A stretch of 64,000 nucleotides of DNA from Desulfovibrio sp. (GTDB lineage: Bacteria; Desulfobacterota; Desulfovibrionia; Desulfovibrionales; Desulfovibrionaceae). A program made the translations under genes and the position numbers. The stretch spans positions 1 through 64,000 of the forward strand of contig NZ_JAVESS010000006.1 of the NCBI RefSeq assembly GCF_034006445.1, read 5' to 3'. This document shows positions 17,806 through 26,795 of the stretch, piece after piece. Under the pieces are notes generated by a model. That model was given only the letters and a program-made list of their open reading frames with translations, was not told where the DNA came from and made no database searches. The stretch's first letter is position 1. The number at the start of each line of letters is the position of its first letter.

Positions 17806-18882
17806 TTATTTTTTGCCGCCCTTTTTGCCTGCTTTTTTGCCAGCCTTGGGAGCGGATTTTTTGGCCGCAGGAGCCGCAGGCTTTTTGTCAGCAGGAACCA
17901 CAGGCTTTTGGGCCGCAGGGGCTTCGGCCTTGGGCGCGCTTTCGGCAGGGGCTGATTCCTGGGTTTCACCCTTTGAAACTTCCTTGGCATCGGCCTTGGC
18001 TTCAGAAGCAACAGGCTGTTCGGCCGGAGCTTCAGGAGCGGCTTCCACAACGGGTTCCGCAGCTTCGGCTGCAGTTTCAACCTTGGGCGCTTCAGGCGCA
18101 GCCGCTTCAACCACAGGGGCCGCTTCCGTCATAGCAACGTCAGCCTTGGGCGTTTCAGGCGCAACCGCAGGGGCCGCTTCAACCTTTGGAGTTTCAGGGG
18201 CGACCACAGCCACAGCAGCATCAGCCTTGGTATTTTCAGGAGCAACCGCCGGGGCCACTTCAACCTTGGGTGCTTCAGGCGCAGCCGTTCCAGCCGCAGG
18301 CGCATCAGCGCCAGCCTCGCTGCCGGAGGCAGACTCCACTGCCTTCTTTTCCGGCTTGGGCACTTCCACTACAGTGCCGTCGGCCAGCACCAGCGAAAGG
18401 GCGTGGGCAGGGCAGGCTTCCATGCAGGCGGTGATGCGCTTGCCGTTTTCCATACGCCAGGCGCGGCACATATCGCAACGCACGGCCACTTCGCGGCGGG
18501 CCCGCTGGGCCAGGGTTTCGCCGTCCTCACCGTCCACCGACGGCATGCCGATGGTTTCCATCGTTATGGTGCCGTAGGGGCAGGCGGCCATACACATCTT
18601 GCAGGCCACGCAGTACTGGACGCGCATGATGATGCGCCCTTTTTCGTCCTGCTGGAGCGCCCCTGTAGGGCACACGTTCACGCAGGGCGCGTGGGGGCAC
18701 TGGTGGCAGCGCACCGTTGTCTTGAAGCCGTCTGCCTTTACCACCTGCACGCGCGACACCAGTTCGTCGCGGTGCTTCATGGCTTCCTTGAAGCTCATGC
18801 CGTGGTGAGCAGCGATACATGCCACTTCACAGCGGCGACAGGCGCGGCATTTGTCGGGTACGACCTGGATATGTTCAGTCAT
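17806..18882 (-). CDS. cooF: CooF-like polyferredoxin with long Ala/Pro/Lys tail
   Basis: 358 residues. Residues 1-175 are a CooF/HydN-type four-cluster ferredoxin: CRACRRCEVAC, CHQCPHAPCVNVCP, CVACKMCMAACP and a last cluster using CDMC and CMEACP. It passes electrons between a donor, CO dehydrogenase in the classical system, and the hydrogenase. The remaining 180 residues are low-complexity Ala/Pro/Glu repeats (APEAPKVE, APETPK) ending in a Lys-rich tail (KKAGKKGGKK). This is far longer than usual CooF of about 190 residues. The frame is open to 18903, but GAGGAAA seven bases before ATG 18882 fixes the start, overlapping hypA by 8 bp. Confidence 0.88.
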   Translation of the reverse strand: MTEHIQVVPDKCRACRRCEVACIAAHHGMSFKEAMKHRDELVSRVQVVKADGFKTTVRCHQCPHAPCVNVCPTGALQQDEKGRIIMRVQYCVACKMCMAACPYGTITMETIGMPSVDGEDGETLAQRARREVAVRCDMCRAWRMENGKRITACMEACPAHALSLVLADGTVVEVPKPEKKAVESASGSEAGADAPAAGTAAPEAPKVEVAPAVAPENTKADAAVAVVAPETPKVEAAPAVAPETPKADVAMTEAAPVVEAAAPEAPKVETAAEAAEPVVEAAPEAPAEQPVASEAKADAKEVSKGETQESAPAESAPKAEAPAAQKPVVPADKKPAAPAAKKSAPKAGKKAGKKGGKK

Positions 18883-19258
18883 GGTCCGTTTCCTCGGGTG
18901 CAACGTGCAGGGCCATCAGGGTAAGTCCGTGGCCCCCGTTGAAGTGGATGTTTTCGCCGCCGCAACTGGGGCAGACGAAATGCCGTTGCGTCAGGCTGAA
19001 TTCATGGCTGCACTCGGTACAGCGACAGGGCAGGGGCGCTGTCTGCAACAGCAGTTGTGCGCCCTCGGCCGGGGTGCCTTCCGCAAAGAGTTCAAAGCAG
19101 GCCTCAAGGGTTTGCGCTTCCACACAGGCGATGAGCCCAAGCTGGCATTCCACCTTGCTGATGCGCTCCACCCGGTTTTCCGGGTGGGCCGCATTGTGCT
19201 CGTCCAGGGCTTTCAGACAGATGTCCAGCAGCCCCTGAACCAGACTCGCCTCATGCAT
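18875..19258 (-). CDS. hypA: Hydrogenase nickel-insertion protein HypA
   Basis: 127 residues, usual length. It begins MHEASL, whose N-terminal Met-His-Glu binds nickel. A zinc site is formed by two Cys pairs (CRC.EC and CPSC). HypA delivers nickel with HypB to the large subunit of [NiFe] hydrogenases. It lies between cooH and cooF, the position it has in Desulfovibrio coo operons, so it probably serves CooH. The 70-bp gap upstream holds the short element TAGAGCATT...TGTGCTCT. Confidence 0.95.
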   Translation of the reverse strand: MHEASLVQGLLDICLKALDEHNAAHPENRVERISKVECQLGLIACVEAQTLEACFELFAEGTPAEGAQLLLQTAPLPCRCTECSHEFSLTQRHFVCPSCGGENIHFNGGHGLTLMALHVAPEETDHD

Positions 19259-19301
19259 GTGCTACACCCTTTGCCACTTCAGCCCTGACGCGCAACAACC
19301 G

Positions 19302-19331
19302 CCCAGAGCACATCATTTTGGCAATGCTCTA
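19302..19331 (-). repeat. Short family 1 hairpin at the cooH stop codon
   Basis: On the minus strand it reads TAGAGCATTGCC, AAAATGATG, TGCTCT. The initial TAG is the cooH stop codon itself. The six-base termini AGAGCA / TGCTCT are those of the longer family 1 elements elsewhere in the window, so this looks like a minimal member. Confidence 0.5.
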
Positions 19332-20411
19332 GCGTTCCGTGCAGGATACGCAGGGGTCAATGCTGTTGGTGATCAGGGCAACGTCGGACACGTTGCAGTC
19401 ACGCATCATCACGCCCAGGGCCTCCCAGTTCATGTAGGAAGGCACGCGCCACTTGAGCCGTGCGGGCATATCCGTTCCATTGGTGCGGATGTAGTAGAAC
19501 ACCTCGCCGCGCGGCGCTTCGGAGCGGGCGCAGGCCTCGGCCGTGCGGATTTGCCGCATGGGGGCCGTCACCTCGCCATCGGGCACGCGCGCGATGCACT
19601 GACGGATAATGCCGAAGGATTCGAATATCTCGTGCAGGCGCACCATGGTACGGGCGTGAATGCAGCATCCCTGTTCCACAACGGTTTTGAAGTCCACATC
19701 AGGATAGGCCGCATAGGGCGAATCCTTGCGCACATCAAGATGCAGACCCGAACCGCGCGCCACCGGGCCAACCACGCCGAGGCGGATGGCGTCTTCATTC
19801 GGCAGCAGGCCAAGGCCACGGGTACGGGCCAGAACCATGCTGTTGGAGTCATAAATCTCGCGGATTTCGTCCACCTGGGGTTCGACCTTGTCCAGCATGT
19901 TGCGCATGTAGTCCAGGAGCTCGGCATTCACATTGTACTTGACGCCGCCAATGCAGTTGGCGGCCAGGTTCATGCGGTTGCCGTAGACTGTTTCCTTCAG
20001 GTCCTGCATCATTTCTCGCACTTCCATGACGTGCATGAACAGCGACTTGAAGCCGATGATGTGGGCCTGGATGGCGGTGTTGAACAGATGCGAGGAAATA
20101 CGCTTGATTTCCTCCGCCAGCACGCGCAGGTAACGCGCGCGGGCGGGAATGGTGATGCCCAGCACGTTTTCCACAGCCATGCTGTAGGTGAAGGAATGGC
20201 TGTTGGAGCACAGCGAACATACGCGCTCGGTGAGCGTGACGTTCTTGATCAGGTTGCGCTGGGTGGCCATGGCCTCCATGCCACGGTGCACATGGCCCGA
20301 GGTCAGTTCCACATGGCGTACTATTTCGCCGTCCACAGTCAGATTGAAGTATACCGGTTCCTCAAGGGCCACATGCACAGGGCCGAGGGGCATGGTAAAG
20401 GTTTTGGTCAT
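19329..20411 (-). CDS. cooH: CO-induced hydrogenase large subunit CooH
   Basis: 360 residues, as in Rhodospirillum rubrum CooH. The four nickel ligands are visible: VCSLC near residue 66 (ERVCSLCSNSHS) and DPCVSC at the C-terminus. The chain ends three residues after the last Cys, so there is no cleavable C-terminal peptide. This is a known trait of CooH and Ech large subunits and removes the need for a maturation protease. It reduces protons to H2 at the NiFe site of a membrane energy-converting hydrogenase. The frame is open upstream to 20447, but ATG 20411 overlaps the cooU stop by ATGA. Confidence 0.95.
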   Translation of the reverse strand: MTKTFTMPLGPVHVALEEPVYFNLTVDGEIVRHVELTSGHVHRGMEAMATQRNLIKNVTLTERVCSLCSNSHSFTYSMAVENVLGITIPARARYLRVLAEEIKRISSHLFNTAIQAHIIGFKSLFMHVMEVREMMQDLKETVYGNRMNLAANCIGGVKYNVNAELLDYMRNMLDKVEPQVDEIREIYDSNSMVLARTRGLGLLPNEDAIRLGVVGPVARGSGLHLDVRKDSPYAAYPDVDFKTVVEQGCCIHARTMVRLHEIFESFGIIRQCIARVPDGEVTAPMRQIRTAEACARSEAPRGEVFYYIRTNGTDMPARLKWRVPSYMNWEALGVMMRDCNVSDVALITNSIDPCVSCTER

Positions 20412-20947
20412 GACCGCTTCTCCTTGTCCCCGAGGATGCGTTCCCACAGGTCGGTGGTGCAGGCCCCGTTCATCATGATGGAAAGAGGCACGGCTTCGTT
20501 GAGAATGCCTGCGTCCAGCTCCTCATCAAGGAAGAGGCGGCGCGGGTTGGGGTGCCCCATGACCTGGATGCCGTAAAGCTCCATCATTTCTCTTTCATGC
20601 CAGTCCGCGTTGGCGAACAGCGGCGTGATGGAGGGCACTGTGGGCCATTCTCCATTGAGGGTGACAGTCATGTTGTAAATAACACCCTGAATCTCAAAGT
20701 GATAACAGACTTCCTGCATGGGTTCGCTGAGCTGGCGACGGTTGTAGGCCGTGACCATGGCCAGGCGGGCGTCGGCCTGGCGGAGGATTTCCGCGCCCTG
20801 TGTGAGCATGCGCGGCGTTCCCAGGCGGAACCAGTGATAGGCGTTGCCGAAGCTGTCGGTGCTGTGATGTATGGCATCGTCCTCAGCGGCACAAAGAGCG
20901 GTAAGGCCCTCAATGACGGCGGCGTTGCCGGGAATGGTCTCTTGCAT
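20408..20947 (-). CDS. cooU: Hydrogenase subunit CooU (NuoC/30-kDa-like)
   Basis: 179 residues. The C-terminal half carries the NADH dehydrogenase 30-kDa signature (DWHEREMMELYGIQVMGHPN, then RRLFLDEE). In energy-converting hydrogenases this subunit clamps the large and small subunits onto the membrane arm. Position between cooX and cooH matches the Desulfovibrio order. It overlaps cooH by 4 bp and follows cooX after 21 bp, so translation is coupled to cooH. Confidence 0.92.
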   Translation of the reverse strand: MQETIPGNAAVIEGLTALCAAEDDAIHHSTDSFGNAYHWFRLGTPRMLTQGAEILRQADARLAMVTAYNRRQLSEPMQEVCYHFEIQGVIYNMTVTLNGEWPTVPSITPLFANADWHEREMMELYGIQVMGHPNPRRLFLDEELDAGILNEAVPLSIMMNGACTTDLWERILGDKEKRS

Positions 20948-20968
20948 ATGTTCTCCGCGGCAAGGCCG

Positions 20969-21547
20969 CTAGTCTTTTGTGGGCACTGCCGAAGTGACGG
21001 TTGCCGCCGGGGTGTCGTCAGTGGCCGTAGGCAGCACGCAGGCGTTGCGCTTGGCGTCTTCAATCTGCCGACACTTGGGGCACAGCTTGCGGGTCAGCTC
21101 GGGATCAATTTCGGTGTTCCAGGCATAGAGCTTGTCAGCCAGAACCTTGGGTATGGGCCGCATAAGCGCGCCGCAGGCAACGCAGGGTTCATACTTGATG
21201 GTGTGCTGCTCAAGCCTGTTGTATTTTTCGGCCTGTGTATGGGCCGTATGCCAGTCGGTGCTGATGCTCATGGCCCCGGTGGGGCAGTAGTGGCGGCATG
21301 AGGCGCACAGACAGCACGAATTTTGCCAGATGGTGATGGTAAAGCCCGACCCGTCGGGCTGCTGCCCGATGTGGATGGCCCCCGCCGCGCAGGAGTGGCG
21401 GCAGATGCCGCAGCCCATGCACAGTTCCGGGTCCACCACGGCCCTGCCGCGCAGGCGATCGGGCGTAAAGGTTTCACCCAGGGGGAAGGGGTCGGTGCTG
21501 GGGCCTTCAAGCAGGTTGCGGAATAAGACTTTAAGAAAGCCCGCCAT
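20969..21547 (-). CDS. cooX: Hydrogenase ferredoxin subunit CooX
   Basis: 192 residues. Two [4Fe-4S] motifs, CMGCGICRHSC and CCLCASCRHYCP, place it with CooX/EchF and NuoI. A further Cys pair (CVAC, about 132-135) and CPKC (about 163-166) suggest an extra metal site in the C-terminal half. It relays electrons from CooF to the proximal cluster of CooL. It starts 1 bp after the cooL stop, in a tightly packed operon. Confidence 0.92.
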   Translation of the reverse strand: MAGFLKVLFRNLLEGPSTDPFPLGETFTPDRLRGRAVVDPELCMGCGICRHSCAAGAIHIGQQPDGSGFTITIWQNSCCLCASCRHYCPTGAMSISTDWHTAHTQAEKYNRLEQHTIKYEPCVACGALMRPIPKVLADKLYAWNTEIDPELTRKLCPKCRQIEDAKRNACVLPTATDDTPAATVTSAVPTKD

Positions 21548-21548
21548 A

Positions 21549-21998
21549 CTATTCCTCCACGCCCAGTTTTTTCAGCCAGATGGACCGGGCCAGCACCACG
21601 CCTTCAAGAATGGCCTGGGGCCGGGGCGGGCAGCCGGGCACGTTCACGTCCACGGGCAAATAGCGGTCGATGGGGCCTTCAATGGAATATCCCTCGCGAA
21701 AGACCCCGCCTGATATGGGGCAGATGCCCACGGCCACCGTCACCTTGGGTTCGGGAATCTCGTCCCACACCCGCAGCACGCGGTCGCGCACCCTGGTGGT
21801 AAGCGGGCCGGTGATCAGCACGATATCGGCGTGCCGGGGGCTGCCGCAGTAGCGACACCCCAGGCGTTCAACGTCGTAACGCGGAATACAGGCCGTGGTG
21901 GCCAGTTCCACGTCGCAGCCATTGCAGGAACCGGCGTTGATGCGGAACAGCCACGGCGAACGCACGGAAAGTTTTTTGAGCATATTATCCAGCGACAC
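21549..21998 (-). CDS. cooL: Hydrogenase small subunit CooL
   Basis: 149 residues, NuoB/EchC family. SCNGCDVE, GICPISGG and GCPPRP supply the four cysteines of the single proximal [4Fe-4S] cluster. It passes electrons from CooX to the NiFe site in CooH. It follows cooK after 10 bp. The length and the single cluster distinguish it from periplasmic hydrogenase small subunits, which carry a Tat signal and three clusters. Confidence 0.95.
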   Translation of the reverse strand: MSLDNMLKKLSVRSPWLFRINAGSCNGCDVELATTACIPRYDVERLGCRYCGSPRHADIVLITGPLTTRVRDRVLRVWDEIPEPKVTVAVGICPISGGVFREGYSIEGPIDRYLPVDVNVPGCPPRPQAILEGVVLARSIWLKKLGVEE

Positions 21999-22008
21999 GG
22001 CGGCCTCC

Positions 22009-22980
22009 TTACATCACCCAGACCAGTATCAGACTGCACAGCGCAAGCGCGGCGGGCACAGTCACATAAAAGCGAAACGCCTGGTCAATACGGAAACGCC
22101 CTGTGGCCGACTTGACCAGGGTAAGCGAAACCAGCATGAGCGCGAGGCACTTGCACAAGAACCACACCAGATTGACCGGCCACCATTCAGATATGGTGCC
22201 GGGGAAGAAAAGCGCAACCCCCAGCCCCAGAACCACGAAGGTCTTGAGGGCCGACGTGATCTGAAAAAGGGCCAGCAGCGGGCCGCCGTATTCAAGTAGC
22301 GGGCCTTCGACGATTTCGGTTTCCGCCTCGGGAATATCAAAGGGCACAACGCCCATGGTGCCGGGCAGAAAGATGAGGTAGGCCAGAAAGGCCGGGATCA
22401 TCGACGGGTTGAAGCCAAAGGAGCCTGTCTGCTGCTGCAGGGCCACGATCTTGAAGAGCGAGAATTCCGCTCCCCATGCGCCGCCAGCCAGGGTTTTGCC
22501 CGTGAGTATGGCCACGGCCAGCAAAATCATGAGCAGGGGCATTTCGTAGGCGAACATGAGCACCATTTCGCGCGAAAAACCCACAGCGCCGTAGGGCGAA
22601 CTGGAGGCCGACCCGCCCAGCATGATGGCCATGGCCGGGATGGGCAGAAGGTAAAAGATCACCAGCAGGTCGCCCATATTGAACAGGCCGTTGTACACAC
22701 CGGCGATGGGTATGAAGGCCGCGCACACGGCCATGCCCGTAAAGCCGAAGACAGGAGCCAGCAGAAAGGCCGGGCGGCAGGCCGTCCTTGGGATCAGGGT
22801 CTCCTTGGTCAGGAGCTTGGCAATGTCCAGCCAGGGCTGCACCAGCGGCGGCCCCACGCGGCGTTGCAGGCGGGCTTCCACACGGCGGTCAAGTCCTTTG
22901 AAGAACATGGCCACCATCAGGGCAAAGGCCCCGCCGGGGAAGACGCACATGTGCAGTATGGCAAGCAGGGTATCGCTCAT
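22009..22980 (-). CDS. cooK: Hydrogenase membrane subunit CooK (NuoH-like)
   Basis: 323 residues, about eight transmembrane helices. Conserved NuoH landmarks are present: RVGPPLVQPWLDIAKLL, and the acidic loop VPFDIPEAETEIVEG that faces the quinone-like cavity. In Coo/Ech hydrogenases this subunit couples electron flow at CooL/CooH to ion translocation. It overlaps the end of cooM by 4 bp (ATGA). Confidence 0.95.
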   Translation of the reverse strand: MSDTLLAILHMCVFPGGAFALMVAMFFKGLDRRVEARLQRRVGPPLVQPWLDIAKLLTKETLIPRTACRPAFLLAPVFGFTGMAVCAAFIPIAGVYNGLFNMGDLLVIFYLLPIPAMAIMLGGSASSSPYGAVGFSREMVLMFAYEMPLLMILLAVAILTGKTLAGGAWGAEFSLFKIVALQQQTGSFGFNPSMIPAFLAYLIFLPGTMGVVPFDIPEAETEIVEGPLLEYGGPLLALFQITSALKTFVVLGLGVALFFPGTISEWWPVNLVWFLCKCLALMLVSLTLVKSATGRFRIDQAFRFYVTVPAALALCSLILVWVM

Positions 22981-25900
22981 GAGCGGTTCTCCTTGGGCGT
23001 GTCGTCGCCGCCGAGCAGGCGCGAGAGACCACCGTAAATGCTGGAAGGCGTCATGCGGCTGGTGGCCGTTTCAGGCGGCAGGCCGCAGGTATGCACATCG
23101 ATTTCACGCAGGTGGGTAAAGCGCTTCACAAACCAGTAGCCGCCGGTGAAGGCCAGGGCCATCATCACGAACATGCCCGTGGCGTTCCAGGCTCCAGTGC
23201 CCGAAAGCACGCCCGAAAGACCCACATTCAGCGGCATGAGTCCGTATTCCAGCAGCACCGAATTGATGGGGCCCAGCGCAAGACCGGGGAAGATGCCCGT
23301 CAGCACGCAGCCTGCGGCCAGAATGCCCATGGGGACGCGCATGATGCGGGGCACTTCCTTGATATCGTCAAGGTCCTGTGCGGGCTGGCCCAAAAAGGCC
23401 GCGTGCAGGAATTTGGCGATATAGGCCATGGTCAGCACGCTGCCGATGAGCGAGAGCAGGGCCAGGAAGGGCTGCCCGGCTTCCATGAGGGCATGGTAGA
23501 TGAGCCACTTGGACGAGAAGCCGCTGGTGGGCGGCACGCCTATGACCGAAAGCCCGGCAATGGCGAACATGGCCAGGGTAAAGGGCATTTTGCGTCCGAT
23601 GCCGCCAAGGTCGTTGAGGCTTTCCCTGTGGCTGGCGAACATGATGGCGCCGCACACGAGGAAGAGCAGATCCTTGAAGAAGACGTGGTTGATGACGTGC
23701 AGCATGCCGCCCGCGTATCCGAGCGCGCCGCCCGCCGCCACGGCCAGCACCATGTAGCCGAGTTGGCTCACCGTCGAGTAGATGAAGATAAGCTTGAGGC
23801 CGTTGCTGCGCAGGGCCTGAATGGCGGCCATGATGATGGTGACGCCGCCTATCCACATGACGGTCACGCTGATGGAGCTCTGTTCAAATCCGCCCAGTAT
23901 GCCCGCCACGGCGAATCCGCCGCCCAGCAGCATAAAGAGCTTGATAAGGCCGAGAATGGCGCTCTTCAGCAGCACGGAGGAGATGTAGCCGGACACGGGC
24001 GTGGGGGCCAGGGCCGGGTGCATCTGCCAGTCAATGCGGAAGGGCAGTTGCGCGGCCTTCATCACAAAGCCCGCTGCCAGCAGGGCCATGCCGAACCAGG
24101 CGGCCCCGGCGGACAGGTTGGGCACCATGCCGGCCAGCAGCAGCGAGGTAAAGGGCGTGAAGGGGCCGATGACGCACAGGCCCACAAAGATGAAGCCCGC
24201 GCCAAAGACGTTGAAGATAAAGTACTTGAAGGCTTCTCGCAGCGATGCCTTGTCGCCTTCGTGCGCGATGGCCAGGTAGAGCGTCCACGAGCTCATGATT
24301 TCCCAGAACAGGAAGAAGCTCAGCAGATACTGGCTGGACGCCATGCCCACAAGACCGCCGCACATGGCGGTAAAGGCGCAGTAGAAACGCCACTGCGTGT
24401 GGCTGTGTTCCATATAGCCCAGAGCGTAGCTCATGTTCACCGCGCCCAGCAGGGGGACGATGAGGGCAAAGCAGAAAGAAAGCGTGTCGAGGCCGCGTCC
24501 GAACAGGACAACCAGCAGGGCCGTTGCGAGCAGCACGCCCACGCTGACCTTGCCCGCCATGACGCGGTTCTTGTGGAAGAGGGCGGGCAGCAGAGCGCCG
24601 AACACGGGCACGACCACGTAGATGGGCCAGTTCACGTGCATGGCCAGCATAACGCCTGCGTCCTGCGGGTTGGGCGCAAAGGCCAGCGAAGCCACAGGGG
24701 CCACAAGCTGCATGGCGAGCTGCGGCGCAAGGCCGAGCAGAACGCAGAGGGCAGCCAGCACGCCCATGCCCACGCGCATGGTGACAGGAGCTTCCGTGAC
24801 CGTGGGCAGATAGTCGGGGCGCTCTTCAAAGATCAGGGTTTTGAGTATGCGGGTGTAGTAGACAAGACCCACCAGGGAGCCAGCGAGAATGAGCGCGGCC
24901 AGCCAGATTTGTCCGGCTTCGGTGGCGGCCTGTATCATCAGGAATTTGCTGTAAAAAGCGCCAAAGGGCGGCAGACCCATAATGCTCACAAGCCCCACGC
25001 CCATGCAGGCCACGGTAAAGGGCATCTGGCGGCCGAGGCCGCGCAGATCGCTGAGCTTGCGGCTGCCGCTGCGCATGATGAGCGCGCCCGCGCCAAGGAA
25101 GAGCAGGTCCTTCATGATGGCGTGGTTGAACATGTGCCACAGCGCGCCCGTGGTGGAAAGCCACGTGCCGATGCCGAGCACAAGCGTAATTTCGCCGATC
25201 TGCCCCAGGGTGGAGTAGGCCAGCATGCGTTTGATGTCGTCCTGGCGCAGGGCCATGACTTCACCAAGAACCAGGGTGGCCGCGCCCGTGAAGACCAGCC
25301 CGGTGCCGAGCCACGAAAGGCCGAACAGGCCGGGCATGGTGCTGACCATGGGCCGCATGAGCAGCACGACCACAATGCCGAAAATGCCCATCTTGGTGAT
25401 GATGCCCGAAAGGGGGGCCGACACGGAGGACGGCGCGGCCGGGTGGGCGTCAGGCAGCCAGGAGTGCAGGGGCACAAGACCGGCCTTGACGCCGAAGCCC
25501 ATGAGGCAAAGTACAAAGGCCGCCTGAAGCACGGGGGTGGGCACAAAGCCCTCGCCCAGCATAAGCAGGCCGGGCAGCATGAAAAGCGCGCCGCCCGCGC
25601 ACATGACGTAGTATTTGAGGCCAGCGTCAAAAGCGCTGCGCCGCCCTTCATGCACCACCAGAAAGTAGGAGGCGAAGGTCATGAGTTCCCAGTAGCCGTA
25701 AAGGCCGGACGCGTCCGTGCTGGAAACTATGCCCGCCAGGGAGCCGAAGGTGAGCAGCAGAAAGAACCAGTAGCGCCCCTGATGCCGCCCGTGAATGTAG
25801 CCCTGCGAGTAAACGCAGACCACCAGTGCCACAAGGCTGATCATGGTCAGGAACAGCCTGGCCGTGGCCGGGGCGTCCGCCACAAGCACCGTGACGAGCG

Positions 25901-26714
25901 CCAGGGCCGCAAAGGACGTTCCCACAAGGGGGGCGACACGCATGCGGAGCAGAAAAGCGCCGCCCACGGCAAAAGCGCCAAGGTAATAGCACCAGTAGGC
26001 CGGATGCACGGGGGAGTGGGGGGCCACAAAACCGTACTGACCGCCGATGAGGTCGGTCAGCGGGCCACGCAGAACGCCCATCACGCCCACGGCCACAGCC
26101 AGGGCGATCATCAGACCGGCTTTGCCGCGCATGGGGCCGAAGGCCGTGGGGGAATCTTCCGGCGCGTCTTCCAGCACCACCTGGCGCACAGTGGTGACGT
26201 ACAGCCAGATGAAGACCGTGGTGGCCAGGGCCATGACCAGCAGGCCGGTGAGCCCGCCCGGTATGGCCTCAAGGACGGCGGCATTGATAAAGAGGCGGGC
26301 TTCGGGCAGCAGGAAGGGCGATCCGCCCACCGAGGCCAGAAGACCCAGAGCGAACAGGGCAGCCGTCCAGGGATGCCGCTGGCCGGAACCGCTCAGGCGC
26401 GATGCCTGGACGGGCCCCTGACTACACGCGGCTCCCGTGCGGCATGTCGAGGTGAGACGGCCCAGGGCCGTCCACGCCAGGCCGCGTGTTGCAACCTGAA
26501 AAAGTATGAAGAGCCACAGGCCGGTGGCGCCGATGGCGGTAGCCGCGCCGAGCCCCAGGCAGACAATGCCCGCGTCGTGCAGGGCGCCCCAGAGGATCAG
26601 GCGGCGAGGGTCCTTACGCTGGCGCACGGCTTGAGCCGCAGCATACAGCATGAGGGCCATACCCACCAGAAGCGGCACAAGCCGTCCGCCAGCCGAGAAC
26701 AAGGATTCCGTCAT
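22977..26714 (-). CDS. cooM: Hydrogenase membrane subunit CooM (double antiporter-like)
   Basis: 1245 residues, matching CooM of R. rubrum and Desulfovibrio. It contains two successive proton-translocating antiporter modules of the NuoL/M/N type. Each has its own Lys/Glu and His-containing helices, around GFGVKAGLVPLHSWLPDAHP in the first and GFVMKAAQLPFRIDWQMHPA in the second. It should pump protons or sodium driven by CO- or ferredoxin-dependent H2 formation. It is the first gene of the operon, and every gene down to cooF is on the same strand with short gaps or overlaps. A very long open frame on the opposite strand is a shadow of its codon bias. Confidence 0.95.
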   Translation of the reverse strand: MTESLFSAGGRLVPLLVGMALMLYAAAQAVRQRKDPRRLILWGALHDAGIVCLGLGAATAIGATGLWLFILFQVATRGLAWTALGRLTSTCRTGAACSQGPVQASRLSGSGQRHPWTAALFALGLLASVGGSPFLLPEARLFINAAVLEAIPGGLTGLLVMALATTVFIWLYVTTVRQVVLEDAPEDSPTAFGPMRGKAGLMIALAVAVGVMGVLRGPLTDLIGGQYGFVAPHSPVHPAYWCYYLGAFAVGGAFLLRMRVAPLVGTSFAALALVTVLVADAPATARLFLTMISLVALVVCVYSQGYIHGRHQGRYWFFLLLTFGSLAGIVSSTDASGLYGYWELMTFASYFLVVHEGRRSAFDAGLKYYVMCAGGALFMLPGLLMLGEGFVPTPVLQAAFVLCLMGFGVKAGLVPLHSWLPDAHPAAPSSVSAPLSGIITKMGIFGIVVVLLMRPMVSTMPGLFGLSWLGTGLVFTGAATLVLGEVMALRQDDIKRMLAYSTLGQIGEITLVLGIGTWLSTTGALWHMFNHAIMKDLLFLGAGALIMRSGSRKLSDLRGLGRQMPFTVACMGVGLVSIMGLPPFGAFYSKFLMIQAATEAGQIWLAALILAGSLVGLVYYTRILKTLIFEERPDYLPTVTEAPVTMRVGMGVLAALCVLLGLAPQLAMQLVAPVASLAFAPNPQDAGVMLAMHVNWPIYVVVPVFGALLPALFHKNRVMAGKVSVGVLLATALLVVLFGRGLDTLSFCFALIVPLLGAVNMSYALGYMEHSHTQWRFYCAFTAMCGGLVGMASSQYLLSFFLFWEIMSSWTLYLAIAHEGDKASLREAFKYFIFNVFGAGFIFVGLCVIGPFTPFTSLLLAGMVPNLSAGAAWFGMALLAAGFVMKAAQLPFRIDWQMHPALAPTPVSGYISSVLLKSAILGLIKLFMLLGGGFAVAGILGGFEQSSISVTVMWIGGVTIIMAAIQALRSNGLKLIFIYSTVSQLGYMVLAVAAGGALGYAGGMLHVINHVFFKDLLFLVCGAIMFASHRESLNDLGGIGRKMPFTLAMFAIAGLSVIGVPPTSGFSSKWLIYHALMEAGQPFLALLSLIGSVLTMAYIAKFLHAAFLGQPAQDLDDIKEVPRIMRVPMGILAAGCVLTGIFPGLALGPINSVLLEYGLMPLNVGLSGVLSGTGAWNATGMFVMMALAFTGGYWFVKRFTHLREIDVHTCGLPPETATSRMTPSSIYGGLSRLLGGDDTPKENRS

Positions 26715-26783
26715 AATTCGCCCCGTAGTTTGCGGGTCTTTCAGGCCAGCACTGTGCTTGGCCCCGTTTACGCCTCTTCTCTA

Positions 26784-26795
26784 TGTGGTATCACA
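26784..26795. promoter_or_regulatory. TGTGGTATCACA dyad upstream of cooM
   Basis: A short dyad, TGTG-N4-CACA, about 70 bp before the cooM start. It recalls CRP/FNR-family half-sites, to which CooA belongs, but those are normally spaced by six rather than four bases, so the assignment is weak. From here to 27450 the sequence is AT-rich and no gene or terminator is evident. Confidence 0.25.
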
